Positions 33,711-47,215 of a DNA stretch of 64,000 bases are shown one piece after another. A program made the translations under genes and the position numbers. Source of the stretch: Nicotiana tabacum. Taxonomy: Eukaryota > Streptophyta > Magnoliopsida > Solanales > Solanaceae. The stretch covers positions 38,327,804 to 38,391,803 of the forward strand of contig NC_134096.1 in assembly GCF_000715075.1 (NCBI RefSeq), read 5' to 3'. Position 1 is the stretch's first letter. The number at the start of each line of letters is the position of its first letter. The notes beneath the pieces are model-generated. The model searched no databases. It saw nothing but the letters and a program-made list of their open reading frames with translations, and was not told the DNA's origin.

Positions 33711-34676
33711 TCACAATCATGCCCTCGGCCTCACTCGGTCATAAATCTCTCCAGTCTCTCGGGCTCTTAATAATCATGAAATCAGCCCAAACAACAATAA
33801 TATGATGTATCAATAATAATAATAGAGACTGAGATAAAATGTGTAAGTAAAAGCTGAGACTGAGTACATATAGCATTTAGCAGGCAATTCAACAAGTACG
33901 CGACCTCTGTGGGTCCCAACAGTACTATCACATAGCCTAAGCATGATTTACAGTCAAATTTTATCAACACATAGAGAGCATATAGCTAACATCAAATTAT
34001 TCAACTTTACAGTTTTTCGGGATGGACCAAGTGACAATCCCCTCGGTGCACGCCCATACGCCCGTCACCTAGCATGTGTGTCACCTCCAAAATAATCACA
34101 TGATGCCAAAATTTGGGGTTTCATACCCTCACGATCAGATTTAAAACTGTTACTTACGTCAGTGTGTGAAATTCTTTACTCTGCTATGCCCTTGCCTCGC
34201 AAATCGGCCTCTGAATGTCTCGAATCTAGTCACAATTAATTCGTTTCGGTCAATAAAATTCATTGGAATTAATTCCATAAGAAAATGCTAATTTTCCATA
34301 AAAATCCAAAATTTTAGCTCAAAAATCGCCCATGGGTCCCACGCTTCGAAACCCGACAAAAGTTACAAAATCCGAACACCCATTCCGATACGAGTTCAAC
34401 AATACCAATGTTATCAAATTCCGATAACAACTCTACCTCCAAATCTTAAATTTTTGTTTTTGGAAGATTTTGCAAAAATCTTGATTTCTTCCATTTAAAT
34501 CCGAAAATAAATGATGAATATAACCATAGAATCATGAAGTATAATAACTTTCGGATATAGAACACTTACCCCAATCCATATGGTGAAAATCGCCTCAAAT
34601 ATCGCTTCAATCCGAGCTCCATAGCTCCAAATATGTTAAAAATGGATGAAACTTCAAAATATAGCTACTGCCTAGG

Positions 34677-34685
34677 TATTTACTA
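34677..34685 (-). promoter_or_regulatory. TAAATA box of element C LTR
   Basis: The minus strand reads TAGTAAATA directly downstream (in sense) of the palindrome block. The same arrangement is at 41075-41080. A promoter role is inferred. Confidence 0.4.
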
Positions 34686-34686
34686 T

Positions 34687-35265
34687 TCGCGATCGCGGCA
34701 AATGCTTCGCGATCGCGAAGCACAAAAATTTCAGCACCAAAATTGCTCTTCGCGATCGCGGAAAACCAATCGCGATCGCCACGAACAAACTCCCCAATAT
34801 CTTCCAGACAGCCTCCAGTATAATGGTTATAACGTTTTGTACAAAACTCCAAATTGCAATTGGTTTAACTTTCTGAAATCTAGACACTTTGGGCTATAAC
34901 TTTCATTTGTTTCTCATCTCCCAATTCTTTATAGAGTTCGAGATATAAGTTTCCAAAGTCAGCCCTATGCAACAAAGATTTCCAAAATCTTCCCGGTTAG
35001 CCTATAGTATATCTATCATAACCTTTTGTAGACAACTCCAAAAGACAATTGGTTTACATTTCTGAAAACCAGACGTCAAGGGCTACAACTTTTAATTTTG
35101 TATCATCTCCAAATTCTTTATATATTGCGAGATATAAGCTTCCAAAGTCGGGTTAGTGCAACAAGATTTTCCTCTACACGATCGCAAAAAGGCTTTTGCG
35201 ATCGCGATTCACAGTGCCCAAATAGCAAAATTGCTCTTCGCGACCATTTGTCCGCGATCGCCATG
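34687..35265. repeat. GCGATCGC palindrome blocks in LTR of C
   Basis: CGCGATCGCG, GCGATCGC and single-base variants recur at 34687-34795 and again at 35175-35265, set in AT-rich LTR DNA. The equivalent blocks in the other LTR are at 41087-41185 and 41570-41665. Confidence 0.8.
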
Positions 35266-35938
35266 CATACCTCTATGGCCCAAAACCAGCAACTAAGAAT
35301 GGCCTAGAAATGGTCCGGAACCACCTTGAAACTCACCCGAGCTCCTCTAGACCTCAACCAAATATACCAACAAGTCCTAAAATATCATACAAACTTAGTC
35401 GAAGCCTCGAATAACATCAAACGACACTAAAACCACGAATCATGCCCCAATTCAAGCCTAATGAGCTTTGAACTTTCAAATTCTATATCTTGTGCCGAAA
35501 TACATCAAATCAATCCGGAATGACTTCAAATTTTGCACACAAGTCATAAATGACATAACGAAGCTATTCCAATTTCCAGAATCGGATTCCGACATCGATA
35601 TCAAAAAGTCAATCCCCCGTTCAAACTTCCCAAAATTCAACTTTCGTCATTTCAAGCCTAATTCCACTACAGACCTCCAAATAATTTTCCGGACACACTC
35701 CTAAGTCCAAAATCACCATACGGAGCTATTGGAATCATCAAAATTAAATTTCGAGGTCGTTTACACATAAATCAATATCCGGTCAATTATTTCAACTTAA
35801 GATTCCAAGCTAACTCCAAAATACCTTAAAACCAAAACCAACAATGCACACAAGTCATAAAACCACGTAGGAAATTATTCAAGCTTCAAATAGTTGAAAG
35901 GAGCGTAAATACTCAAAACGACCGGTCGGGTCGTTACA

Positions 35939-38900
35939 ATCTCCCCCACTTAAACATACGTTCATCCTCGAACGTGTCAAGAGTTATTCTTAACCTTCAA
36001 ATCTCTATTCCACCTTACCACGCACATACCCGGGGGTGATCTCACGTCACCCTATTCTATATAGGCCTGACCACACAACATAACCAAAAATCATTAATTT
36101 AACATTAGCCCAAAAATCTTTGGAGCCAAATTTCTAACATCCAGAATTCTTTTCAAGACCAGAATCTCACATCTACACACCGTATAGGCCTGAACAAGCT
36201 GTATCAAGCTATAGCCATAACCTCAGATATAATCACATTGCATACTACACAACTCACATGCTCGCAGCACCATTCCCGATCACGGTAATTACTCCAAACC
36301 AAGCAAGTGCAAGTATTAAACCTCATATCAAGCCAAACCTCGTTCCAAAACCTTCGTACACTGCTGATAATAAATGAAACATGCAAAAATCTCATGACCC
36401 ATTATCAGAGCAAGAAGTCATGGAGCTCTCTCGCTCCAACCAGAACCATAATCACCTTCTAAGCCAACTTTCAATATTATCCTCCCGAATATACCGTAAT
36501 CAAACCTAATAGTATCCATTCTAGGTCCAATGACCTTATATAATAAAATACAACTATCCCACAGACACGCCACATCAATATAACTCAAGACACAACTGCG
36601 CAATCCGTGTACCCAAATATAGGAGATGTCTTATGGAAGGGAACCATATTGCAAGTTCAACAAGCACCACCACAACCACAATGTTACAACCAACTCCTCA
36701 AATTTTGTGAAGAGGATAACCGTAGGCGCATGTGCACAATTGTAGAGGAAGGAAATTAATGAATCAGATAAATTATCATAGAAATAATAATCCCACACAC
36801 GGCACAGACAACTCACGTGCCAATAATATGAATCGACCAACATGGTCATAGGCCTCCAGTCCCAGCATATTATAGAGGAGAAATTACACAAGTACACTTG
36901 TATATGATAATGAAATAATATTCTCATGCTCTTGGGCAGGAATAAATAGCACGCCATAGTGCAAGCATGTGCAAAGTCTGCTATCACACTTCAAATCGGC
37001 AATTTTACGCAGAATTAGTAACTACCCCATTTATTTAGGGAATCATCTTCTTTGTAACCTCAAGTATAGCCCAGATAGTTCTCAACAAAGGTACGAATAC
37101 GGGAAACGTTATAACTTTACGCTTAAACAATCGACTCTAGGCATATAATAGCCTAAGCATTCTTTCGAATATGAATACTTGCTCTAATGCCCGCACATGG
37201 GCTCCAACCTCACATATATGCACACTTATAGCGCGTAGCTATCACAAATAATTAACGCAACTAGTGCCTCCACTGAGTTAAAATAAAATATTCACCTCAA
37301 ACAGGTCGCAACCCGAAACAATATACTTCTGAGAACTCCCAGTCTCCAAATTCATCAAACACATGAATCACCGTAACTAATCCCAACTCCAGCACTAGAA
37401 TGACTAACACATCTTCCATTCACGATCTTCCCATAAGGAATACTTTCATAATTCTTCCGTGCCACATAGCAATAATTTGAATATCAGCAGTCTATCAACC
37501 AGGTGAGTACTGCAATACCAATGAACATCCGTAAGTCAAAACACAATGCGCCTTTTGAAATGCGCACCCTTCTCAGGGATTACCGAGCAGTTATAACATT
37601 CATCTAATTATCTGAAATTGACCATTCTATCCAAAATTCGTGATCTTCCTTTCAAGAATGAGCTACCAGCTTGTACATGTAAATCTTAATACCGCACCAC
37701 ACACCACATCTATCATGTCATCATGTGACAAGCACGAGAATATCATTATCAACTTTCGGTAACCAGCAAATTACATACCAAGTCATTCAGTAACCTTCAT
37801 CTTGCTTCCTTCCAGGAGGAATTCATAATATACAACACGTTCCCATATACATTTTGAATCCATTAGAACCTTCTCGAGAATCATCCATTCTACTCAAATC
37901 TAATTTACTCCGCCCCAAACGGGCCAAAAGACATGTGCTCTTTTAGCACAATCAACACTCAAATAAGTAACCCTGTCTTAACACGACCAATCAAATCCAT
38001 ACTTCGTGTGCACTACATCCTTCAAAATAACAACTTAATCATTCCAAAATTTTCATATTTTCGTAAGTGCATTATATCCCGTATTCAGGAAATTTCCTTA
38101 CTCGAGTCATTCTCGAACTCCACCTCTGCAAGTCATCCCTGATCCCCAAGTATACTTCAGACCAAGTAACATTTTAACATATAACCATGAATTGAATTGT
38201 CAATAACAGGCTCCCCCACTTGGCTCAAAGCCATAGATTAAAATACTTGATAACTCACAATACCCATACTTTATTACAGTCTTAATACCGCAGTCAGTTC
38301 AACGAAAATTCTTCTCAAGATCAAGACACACCAACCATAAAATACCTCAATCATTCGCTAATCTCGCATTCATTCTCTTAATACTCAAGTCAACTTTCTC
38401 AACCAGATTCAAATTCAAGTCTCAACACATACACCCCGCTGGCAGAAAAGAAACTCTCTATTCACATCATAAGGAACACACTTACATAAATTATTGCGCA
38501 GGGGATAATCCACCTGCTTAGTCTCAAATTGGCATATTGGTATACCCTTTTGCAGCCACAATTACTATAAAATCAGTTAATCTTTCCGAGTCCAAACTCA
38601 TTAATCACACACGAAAATTTAATTTGCCCCAAAATTTAACAACACGAAGGATCTTTCAAAATATTCACACTCGAGATTGTACGTCACATCAAAATGAAAA
38701 TAAAGCACCCAATGGCCTTCCTTTACATTTCAAGGAAACACTTCTCGTCACATTCAAATGTCTTAACACATCCCGCAGTTATATCATTCTCATAAAAACA
38801 CCCCATTTTATCGTTCATTGAGCCACAAATTTCACTCGTAAGGACAGTACCGGGCATATGAGTCCAAATGTACAGATTACAACTGAAGCTACCGAGCCTA

Positions 38901-39235
38901 AGCTGCGGTATAAACCTAGCCTCAAGTCCTCCAGACTGGCCCATCACCAAAACACAGAATACACATCTTGAACCTCGTTCATAGAATCACAAGCCGGCGA
39001 TGCACAGCTGATACCGAGCGCTCATGTGCGCATACGAATGCGTGGAAGGAATTCAAAGAGTTATGTTTCAAGCTGAATCAATTAAGCACGATAGAATACA
39101 AGAAAATGAAATTTTCCTAAGGGTTTGGCAGCCTCTCGAAGATAAGTACAGACGTCTCCGTACCGATCCGCAAGGCTCTACTAAACCTGCTCATGACTCG
39201 TGAGACCTATGTCACCTAAATCTCTGATACCAACT
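35939..39235 (-). other. Internal region of element C, non-coding
   Basis: The polypurine tract (minus strand AAGTGGGGGAGAT, complement of about 35939-35951) adjoins the 3' LTR. The rest has no open frame over about 120 codons on the sense strand and no retroelement motif. CACGTG also occurs near 36815. A large inactive leader or packaging region is possible. Confidence 0.65.
39220..39232 (-). other. Primer binding site, tRNA-Met type, element C
   Basis: The minus strand reads TGGTATCAGAGAT three bases after the 5' LTR end, matching tRNA-iMet over the first 11 bases. Confidence 0.8.
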
Positions 39236-42200
39236 TGTCACGATCCAAAATCTCACCCATCGTGATGGTGCCTATCTCAATACTAGGCAAGCCGAAAATC
39301 TCAATAAACCACAATTTCTCTCAAGTTTGAAAACAAAATAATTAAATTCAGCGGAAGAAATCTCAAAATTTCAAATATATCACTCCCAAAATCCGGTGTC
39401 ACTTAGTACATGAGTATCTAATCTAAATACAAGTCTGGAAAATACGATCTATAATAGTCTGAGATCAAATACAATAAATAAGGAGATAGAGAAGGAGAGA
39501 CAAGGTCTGCGGAACACGGCATCTACCTCAAAATCTCTTGAAAATCAACTGCGCGAAAGGATCAACACCCGCTATGTCCGGGAATACCTGGATCTGCACA
39601 TGAAGTACAGGGTGTAGTATGAGTGTAACAAACTCCCCAAGTAACAATAATAAATAAGGAACTGAAGATAGTAACGAGCTAAACAGTTATGGTTCATTTC
39701 CAGTAATTCCAGCAAAGAATAGACATTCTATCAAATCTGACAGTTTAATGTCAAATCAATTTTTATACAGTTCATGTTCAGAGATTTCACTACAATGACA
39801 GATAGCAATTAAGTGCAATAACAAATGGAAACCAAGTACAACCTCTGAGGACAACAATCACTCACTGGGCTCCCAGCCCTCATCACGTATTAGGCTCCCA
39901 GCCCTCATCACTCACTCTCCATGGGTACACGTGCTCACTGGGGGTGTACAGACTCCGGAGGGGCTCCTACAGCCCAAGCGCTATAATCTGTACGGACAAC
40001 TCACGTGCCATAATATAACTATCTGGATCCGCACGGCCAACTCACGTGCTGCACGACCAACTCACGTGCTATAGTATAATTAAGGATCCTCACGGCCAAC
40101 TCACGATCTATAGTATAATATAAGGATCTGCATGGCCAACTCACGTGCTATAGTATCAATATCTCACAATCAGGCCCTCGACCTCACTCGGTCATAAATC
40201 TCTCCAGTCTCTCGGGCTCTTAATAATCATGAAATCAGCCCAAACAACAATGATATGATGTATCAATAATAATAATAATAGAGACTGAGATAAAATGTGC
40301 AAGTAAAAGCTGAGATTGAGTACATATAGCATTTAGCAGGCAATTCAACAAGTACGCGACCTTTGTGGGTCCCAACAGTACTATCACATAGCCTAAGCAT
40401 GATTTACAATCAAATTTTATCAACACATAGAGAGAATATAGCTAACAATAAATTATTCAACTTTACAGTTTTCCGGGACGGACCAAGTCATAATCCCCTC
40501 GGTGCACGCCCACACGCCCGTCATCTAGCATGTGCGTCACCTCCAAAATAGTCACATGATACCAAAATTCGGGGTTTCATATCCTCAGAACCATATTTAA
40601 AACTGTTACTTACCTCAATGTGTAAAATTCTTTACTCTGCTATGCCCTTGCCTCACAAATCGGCCTATGAATATCTCGAATCTAGTCACAATTAATTTGT
40701 TTCGGTCAATAAAATTCATTGGAATTAATTACATCAGAAAATGCTAATTTTCCATAAAAATCCAAAATTTTAGCTCAAAAATGCCCGTGGGGCCCATGAC
40801 TCGGAATCCGACAAAAGTTACAAAATCCGAACACCCATTCCGATACGAGTTCAACCATACCAATTTTATCAAATTCCAATAACAACTCGACCTCCAAATC
40901 TTAAATTTTTGTTTTTGGAAGATTTTGCAAAAATCTTGATTTCTTCCATTTAAATCCGAAATAAATGATGAATATAACTATAGAATCGTGAAGTATAATC
41001 ACTTTCGGATATAGAACACTTATCCCAAATATGTTAAAAATGGATGAAACTTCAAAATATAGCTACTGCCCAGGTATTTACTCTTTGCGATTGCGGAAAA
41101 TGCTTCGCGATCGCGAAGCACAAAAATTTTCAGCCCCAAAATTGCTCTTCGCGATCGCAGAAAACCAATCACGATCGTGAAGAACAAACTCCCCTACATC
41201 TTCCAGACAACCCTCTAGTATAATGGTCATAACATTTTGTACAAAATTACAAATTGCAAATGGGTTAACTTTCTGAAAACTAGACACCAAGGTCTATAAC
41301 TTAATTTTTTGTTCATCTCTCAATTCGTTATAAAGTTCGAGATATAAACTTCCAAAGTCAGCCCTATGTAACAGAGATTTCCAAACTCTTCCCGGACAGC
41401 CTATAGTGTATCTACCATCACTTTTTGTATACAACTCCAAATAACAATTGTATATTTCTGAAAACTAGACGTCAAGGGCTACAACTTTCATTTTTGAATC
41501 ATCTCTAAATTCCTTATAAATTGGGAGATATAAGCTTCCAAAGTCGGGTCAGTGCAATAGGATTTTCCTCTATGCGATCGCAAAAAGGCTTCTGAGATCG
41601 CGATTCACAGTGCCCAAACAGCAAAATTGCTCTTCGCGATCGCGACCATTTGTCTGCGATCGCGATGCATACCTCTGTGGCAAAAAACCAGCAACTAAAA
41701 ATGGCCTAGAAATGGTCTGAAACCATCCCGAAACTCACCCGAGCCCCTCGGGACCTCAACCAAATATACCAAGAAGTCCTAAAACATCACACGAACTTAG
41801 TCGAAGCCTCGAATCACATCAAACAACGCTAAAACCATGAATCATGCCCCAATTCAAGCCTAATGAACTTTGAACTTTCAAATTCTATATCTTGTGCCGA
41901 AATACATCAAATCAATCCAAAATGACTTCAAATTTTGCACACAAGTCATAAATGTCATAACGAAGCTATTCCAATTTCAAGAATCGGATTCTGACCTCGA
42001 TATCAAAAAGTCAACCCCCCGGTCAAACTTTCCACAATTCAACTTTCGGCATTTCAAGCCTAATTCCACTACGAACCTCCGAATAATTTTTCGGACACAC
42101 TCCTAAGTCCAAAATCACCATACGGAGCTATTGGAATCATTAGAATTAAATTTCGAGATCGTTTACACATAAGTCAATATCCGGTCAACTATTTCAACTT

Positions 42201-42339
42201 AAGCGTCCAAGCTAACTCCGAAATACCTTAAAACTAAAACCAACAATTCACACAAGTCATAATACCTCGTTGGAAATTATTCAAGATTTCAAATAGTTGA
42301 AAGGAGTGTATGCTCAAAACGACTGGTCGGGTCGTTACA
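39236..42339 (-). repeat. 5' LTR of element C
   Basis: 3,104 bp, TGTCACGATCC to ...GGTCGGGTCGTTACA, colinear with 32768-35938 apart from small indels in the CACGTG array and around 41020. Confidence 0.85.
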
Positions 42340-42398
42340 TAAGACTTCTTAGAATGTCACAAGATCAATATGCCTTTCGACTAACTTTATCAACTACA
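42340..42398 (-). repeat. 5' LTR of element E, middle segment
   Basis: 59 bp between elements C and D. It begins with the second TAAGA and ends with CTACA, matching 24853-24911 of the reference LTR. Confidence 0.85.
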
Positions 42399-42610
42399 TG
42401 TTGATATCCAATTTTGTCCCTCCTTTCTTCTAATTTATTTATTTGAGCTTCTATATCGTAAGTATATCAAATGTGTTACTTTAACTTATTTTATAACAAT
42501 ATAAGGTCAATTTTTCATATTCATTTATTATTTTCTCTATTACTACTCTTGTTACTATTTTCTTATTATTCTTATTATTACCTTCTAATTACTATTACTA
42601 CCACAACTAC

Positions 42611-42658
<48 letters not shown>

Positions 42659-45600
42659 AAGTCATCTCACTCATGCATTTACGAGGTTTCTTTTAGAGTT
42701 AATCAAGCAAGTTATACTTTTCATCATAATATATTTAGTTTCACATTGCATTAAATCTACTTTTATTTTACAAATATTTATTTGAGCATCTTCCTGCTTA
42801 TAGGTCACGATACTTTAACAACTTATTTTAGTACATAGCTTTTATTCATATGGTCTTCTTGCTTTGATCAATAATTAATATTTACTTCTTTTTAGCTAAC
42901 ATATTATTAGAATTTTAACAAATAGATATATTTTCAAGAGAAGCCCAATTATATAAAAGAAGAAGGAAAAAGTACATTCTTCTCTAACCCAAAATTTCAC
43001 AACCCATCAGATTATCCCTAACCCATTAATACCCAAAACCCTTCACTCAAAATTCTTTCTCCCAGAACCCATGACCAACTCAAGTCAACCCTTTCCAATT
43101 CCCCTTCGTTCAAAACCGTACCGTCAAATTCATCTCGTTTCTTCCTCATTTGATTTATTATATTCTCATTCCTTTTCTATGTCCTTTCTTACTTTATTTT
43201 CCTTACTTATCTTCCTTATCGAATCCGTAAAGTAATTGATTTTTTACCTTAATTATGAGCCAATATATTAGCTCCAATTTTAGTCAAAATTGCGGACGCG
43301 CCTGAAGATTCACCTACTCTTCTTCCCATTCACAGGTTCAGACTTATCAGTTGAATTTAGACAGATTTGAGGTAGGCATTTCATTTGTTACAGATTGGAT
43401 CATGATTTTGGAAGTTCAATTACATATATTTCTCTCATGATTTTCGGTTCAAATTCCACCGATTATGTAGGTATTTTAGTCCTTTTCTGTTAAAATAATC
43501 ACCAGCAGCTCTTCTTCCCTATTTCAATACTCAAATCTCGCTCCAATTCTCGAATTCCTTGTTGACAGAATTCTTGTTTTTATATTTTAAATCTTTCTTT
43601 ATTTGGATGATTCTTTTCCATTATAGTGACACGACTTAAGTCTAATTTACTACTGTAAATACCACTAGTTCTATACACTAGTTCTATACACTAGGGGGAC
43701 CTTGGATCACGATTTTCACTATATAGCTATTCTATTCTCCTCTGTTCCGAGGTAAAAATCAAGGTAGAGCTTTAGTCTTTATCTTCGTTCGAGACAAAGC
43801 TTTAGTCTTTATATTTGCTCGATACAATCGGGGCCTATCGAGTTCAAGTATTGGTTTCTCATTATTGTTGTTCTAATTTTTGCACGGGCTGTAGCATATT
43901 CGGAAGAGTAATTGGCTTATTTGTCACTGTTGAAGTTAATCTTCTTATTATATTATTCCGTTCTCCAACTGATTAGTTTTTTAAGCAATGCATTACTATC
44001 CCTTGACGTGCTAGTTGTTTGTTAGAATAGACTAGTTGTCTTCTTTAGTTTTTGTCTCTCTTTTACTTTCTTCTGCGATTTGTTCGCGCTTGGTTATGCT
44101 GAATGCTGTGCGGCATTCTTTTAAAATGCATACCAAGTAAAATTCCAGGTACGTCACTTGAATCTCCATATATGCCTTCCTTCTATGCTTGGTTTAAAAA
44201 AATTAAGCAGAACCTTATGGCTTGGTCATCTATACATCATGTTCTGGGACTAACCTTGCAATTTTTAAAGTTGTCTTCCCAACTGGATATATGCCACGCT
44301 TATTATTATTTTTGCTTGTTTTGAATATCTAGATGGTCTGTAGATTATATAATAAATAGTTAAATACTAGAGATGTTACCTTTAGGATTCAATGGTAAAT
44401 GAGGTCGACAATCTGTTTGTGACAAAATCTATCTAGATGTATGTCTTTAATGTGCTCTTATATGACTGATAGGCAAATGGCCTAAATTGAATATTAGATA
44501 TCATGCTCTAATGTGCTCTTATATCATGCTTTTAGGAAATAGCAATAATCAAATTAAGTATGTGAAAAGTTATAAGTTTATTCAAGAATTGAATGTTGGC
44601 CTGGTCGCTTATTTCTTTCCTATTGACATGTATATTCATATTTGTGTGAGTTGACTTGACAGGGTCTCAAACTCGTTCATACGCCTCTTCTCTACTTATG
44701 ATCTCAAGATATGCTTTAATTATTTTTTTACTATAAACACTAGTCTTGCCCGTAGGAGATGATAAAGAAGACCTGCTTGTTATTTGCTTTTACATGAAAC
44801 TTCCATAATTGGCATTTGAGTAGTACGTCGGTTTAAAAAAAAAAAAAATAGTTCATGTCTTATTATTGGTCTATTTTTAGTTTTAAACTAAAGGTAGAAC
44901 TTTCTTTTATTAAATCATATTTATTATCCTTTTATTAGTTATTTCAATTTCCAAACACTTAAGGAGTTTTATGTTTAATCTCATCATTAGTTTTTGTTGG
45001 TTTTATTACGTGATAGGCTATTGTCCAGTGGACTAATATTTCACTTTTATTTAAATTTTGTGAGTATACTATATATTCCGATAACTATTATTTTTTACTC
45101 TAGTTGATTCTTGGTAAAATTTTCACCCATTTTTTATATTTTCTATGCATATAGCTATCTAGTCTATTAAACTTGGTGTATTGTATATCTGAATATTAAT
45201 TCAAGGATCTTGCATATTTAAGAGACCACTTCATCGCTTCAGTTAATTTACTTAATTCGGAGGTCAACATGAACCCTTACTTGTGTTACTTGTTAAGTCT
45301 GTATGTGCTCCCTTTTATGTGACGCTAATAAGAATAAAAATAGAAACTTGAGATTTTCTTTAAGTCTAGATCCATCCCTCTAGAATAGTGTCCGAAGCTT
45401 CCTGAACTATAGGAAGGGGCGGGTAGTTTTGAGTTAGACGCGATTTAGAATTAATTAGTGCACTCTTAGGTTAACAATTTAAAGATAGTAATGAGGGTAG
45501 CGGACATGATACACAAATTGCCCGAATAGCCATTGCACTTTTGGCTATAAAAGTCTTAGCAGACTTTGCACGGGAGTTGATCCATCAGGCTTAAAAATTT

Positions 45601-45991
45601 AGGTCCCCTTTTATGTAACTAAGTAGGCTTTTTACGATTTACTATTCTTACATTTTTTCGTTACTAGTTTTAATTAATTGCTTTGATCACTTAGGATCAA
45701 TTCACAACTCAGCAACCTACAACTTAGTTTAACCCAATAATCCCACATAGCATAAAATTCGGTCGGGACCCACAGTTGTGGATCTCGAAGAGTGCCTAAC
45801 ATCTTGTCTTCGAGGTAATTTGAGCCCTTACCCGATCTTTAGTGGCGTTGACTAGTCAAACAGAGTTATTCGCAAATAGGTGTCCTAACGCACCTTAAAA
45901 ATTATTAGGTGGCGACTCTTCTCTTTTAAAACCCATTTAAAAGAGTTGTCACATGTCGAAAGCCGCTTTTGCTAGAAAATGGGGCGCGACA
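42399..45991 (+). repeat. 5' LTR of element D
   Basis: 3,593 bp, TGTTGATATCC to ...GGGGCGCGACA. Has an (ATT)n microsatellite at 42616-42656 and a TATATAAAA box at about 42950. Relative to the 3' LTR it lacks 136 bp near 44670 and carries a duplicated 'ctagttctatacacta' near 43665-43695. The open frames within (42471-42785, 44103-44324) are not genes. Confidence 0.9.
42950..42958 (+). promoter_or_regulatory. TATA box of element D LTR
   Basis: TATATAAAA followed by a purine-rich AGAAGAAGGAAAAAG stretch; conserved in the other LTR near 59512. Position about 550 bp into the LTR suits the U3/R border. Confidence 0.6.
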
Positions 45992-45994
45992 ACA

Positions 45995-46012
45995 TGGAGA
46001 CTCTGCTGGGGA
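45995..46012 (+). other. Primer binding site, tRNA-Arg type, element D
   Basis: TGGAGACTCTGCTGGGGA lies three bases after the LTR. It differs at one base from TGGCGACTCTGCTGGGGA, the tRNA-Arg-complementary site known from Ogre elements. Confidence 0.9.
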
Positions 46013-47215
46013 TACTTAGATTCTTACCATAACGAAATTTATTTCTATGCGGGATTTTTGTGTGATCGTACGATTTACTTTCTTATTTTATTTGTTTACC
46101 TTTATATTCGTCTTATAATTTTACTGTTTTATTTGTGACTTTCTTTATAGACCCTCCTCTTCATTCCCTTGGTTGTTTATTTTTTTATAAATACCTTTAA
46201 GTAGATTTAGCTAGTTTTCCTTTTTTTCCTTATTTATTTAATTCGTATAATGTTAATATTTCTACTTATTTTCGTACATATCTCTGTTTACTTGGTGATT
46301 ATATTTTAGTTACTCTTCATGTACACTCTCTTCCTCTTTCCCTTAATTGTTTATATTTTAATTACTTTTTTTTTGCATATCCTCTTTCCCTTAGTTGTTT
46401 ACACTTTATGCATGCCCTCTTCCCCCTTCCCTTATTTGTTTACTTTGAAGCATGCTTTGTTTTTTTCATGTACATCCTCTCTCCCTTTCCTTATTTGTTT
46501 ATCTTTGTTTTTTTTAAAACAAAAATGCTTTGTTTTGCTTTCTATGCATATCCTACTCCATTTCCTTATTTGTTATATTACGTATCTACATATTTTTCTT
46601 TACTTTATTAGTTAATATGTTTTAACCATATATTTTCTCCAGTTTATTTGTTCAAATTTTGTTGATCTCATTTACTTTATATTTTTGGTTTTATCATTTT
46701 GTCTTTCAAATTGATCCCATGTCTAATGTTTTCAACTATATTTGTTATATGTTGACGCTTTGATAATTGTCATCCCGTTCATATTTCCTCCACTTGGAAA
46801 TTTTTACACTAGCGGTTGCGTGTTTTCACGACAGTGCACTCTCAAAATTCCTTTTAAGGGAAAGTTCTGTGGGTAGGTCAGTCAGCGGTGCGCCGACGAT
46901 CACAGACTTTCCACTCCCAAGTTGTCCGCTTGGGGGAACCTTTGGTCTAGACAACCTACTCCTGTTCAATAGAGCCCAACCATGATATGATTTTTAGAAA
47001 AATTATATTTTCTATAAACCTAGGTCGAATCAATATACTTGGTATATTAAGTCTGATAGTATGACTATGCCCAAGTCCAAAACGGTCTACGACCCTAGAA
47101 CGATGTCATCATAATTTATTTTTATTTTTTGCGAAATAAATGTGCCTAAATGTTGACCATTTTCTCTCAAGTTGGGGGAGGGGTATAAGCTAACCTTTTA
47201 TAAATACAGGCAATC
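46013..47215 (+). other. Long leader of element D
   Basis: 1.2 kb between the primer site and ORF1. It is T-rich with imperfect repeats of a 'ccctt.....ttgtttac' phrase (46319-46615), then a GC-richer section (46830-46980) that can fold locally, for example CCAAG/CTTGG around 46917-46933. The short frames here are not genes. Packaging or translation control is possible but unproven. Confidence 0.5.

Larger units (their letters stand above)
32768..35938 (-). repeat. 3' LTR of element C
   Basis: 3,171 bp; plus strand TGTCATGACCC to ...GGTCGGGTCGTTACA. Contains a CACGTG-bearing tandem array (about 33520-33710) and GCGATCGC palindrome blocks (34687-35265), with TAGTAAATA on the minus strand at 34677-34685. 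Confidence 0.85.
32768..42339 (-). mobile_element. Element C: non-autonomous LTR retrotransposon
   Basis: 9,572 bp flanked by TAAGA (32763-32767 and 42340-42344). Minus-strand sense: 5' LTR 39236-42339, primer site 39220-39232, internal 35939-39235, polypurine tract, 3' LTR 32768-35938. The internal 3.3 kb has no recognisable gag or pol and only short random frames, while the LTRs are over 3 kb each. This is a LARD-type architecture that needs enzymes in trans. By eye about 13 differences occur in the first 205 bp of the LTR pair. Confidence 0.85.

Noticed and set aside
42471..42785. A 104-codon frame with a long isoleucine run (also at 59110-59337)
   Set aside because: It is translated (ATT)n microsatellite inside an LTR of element D.
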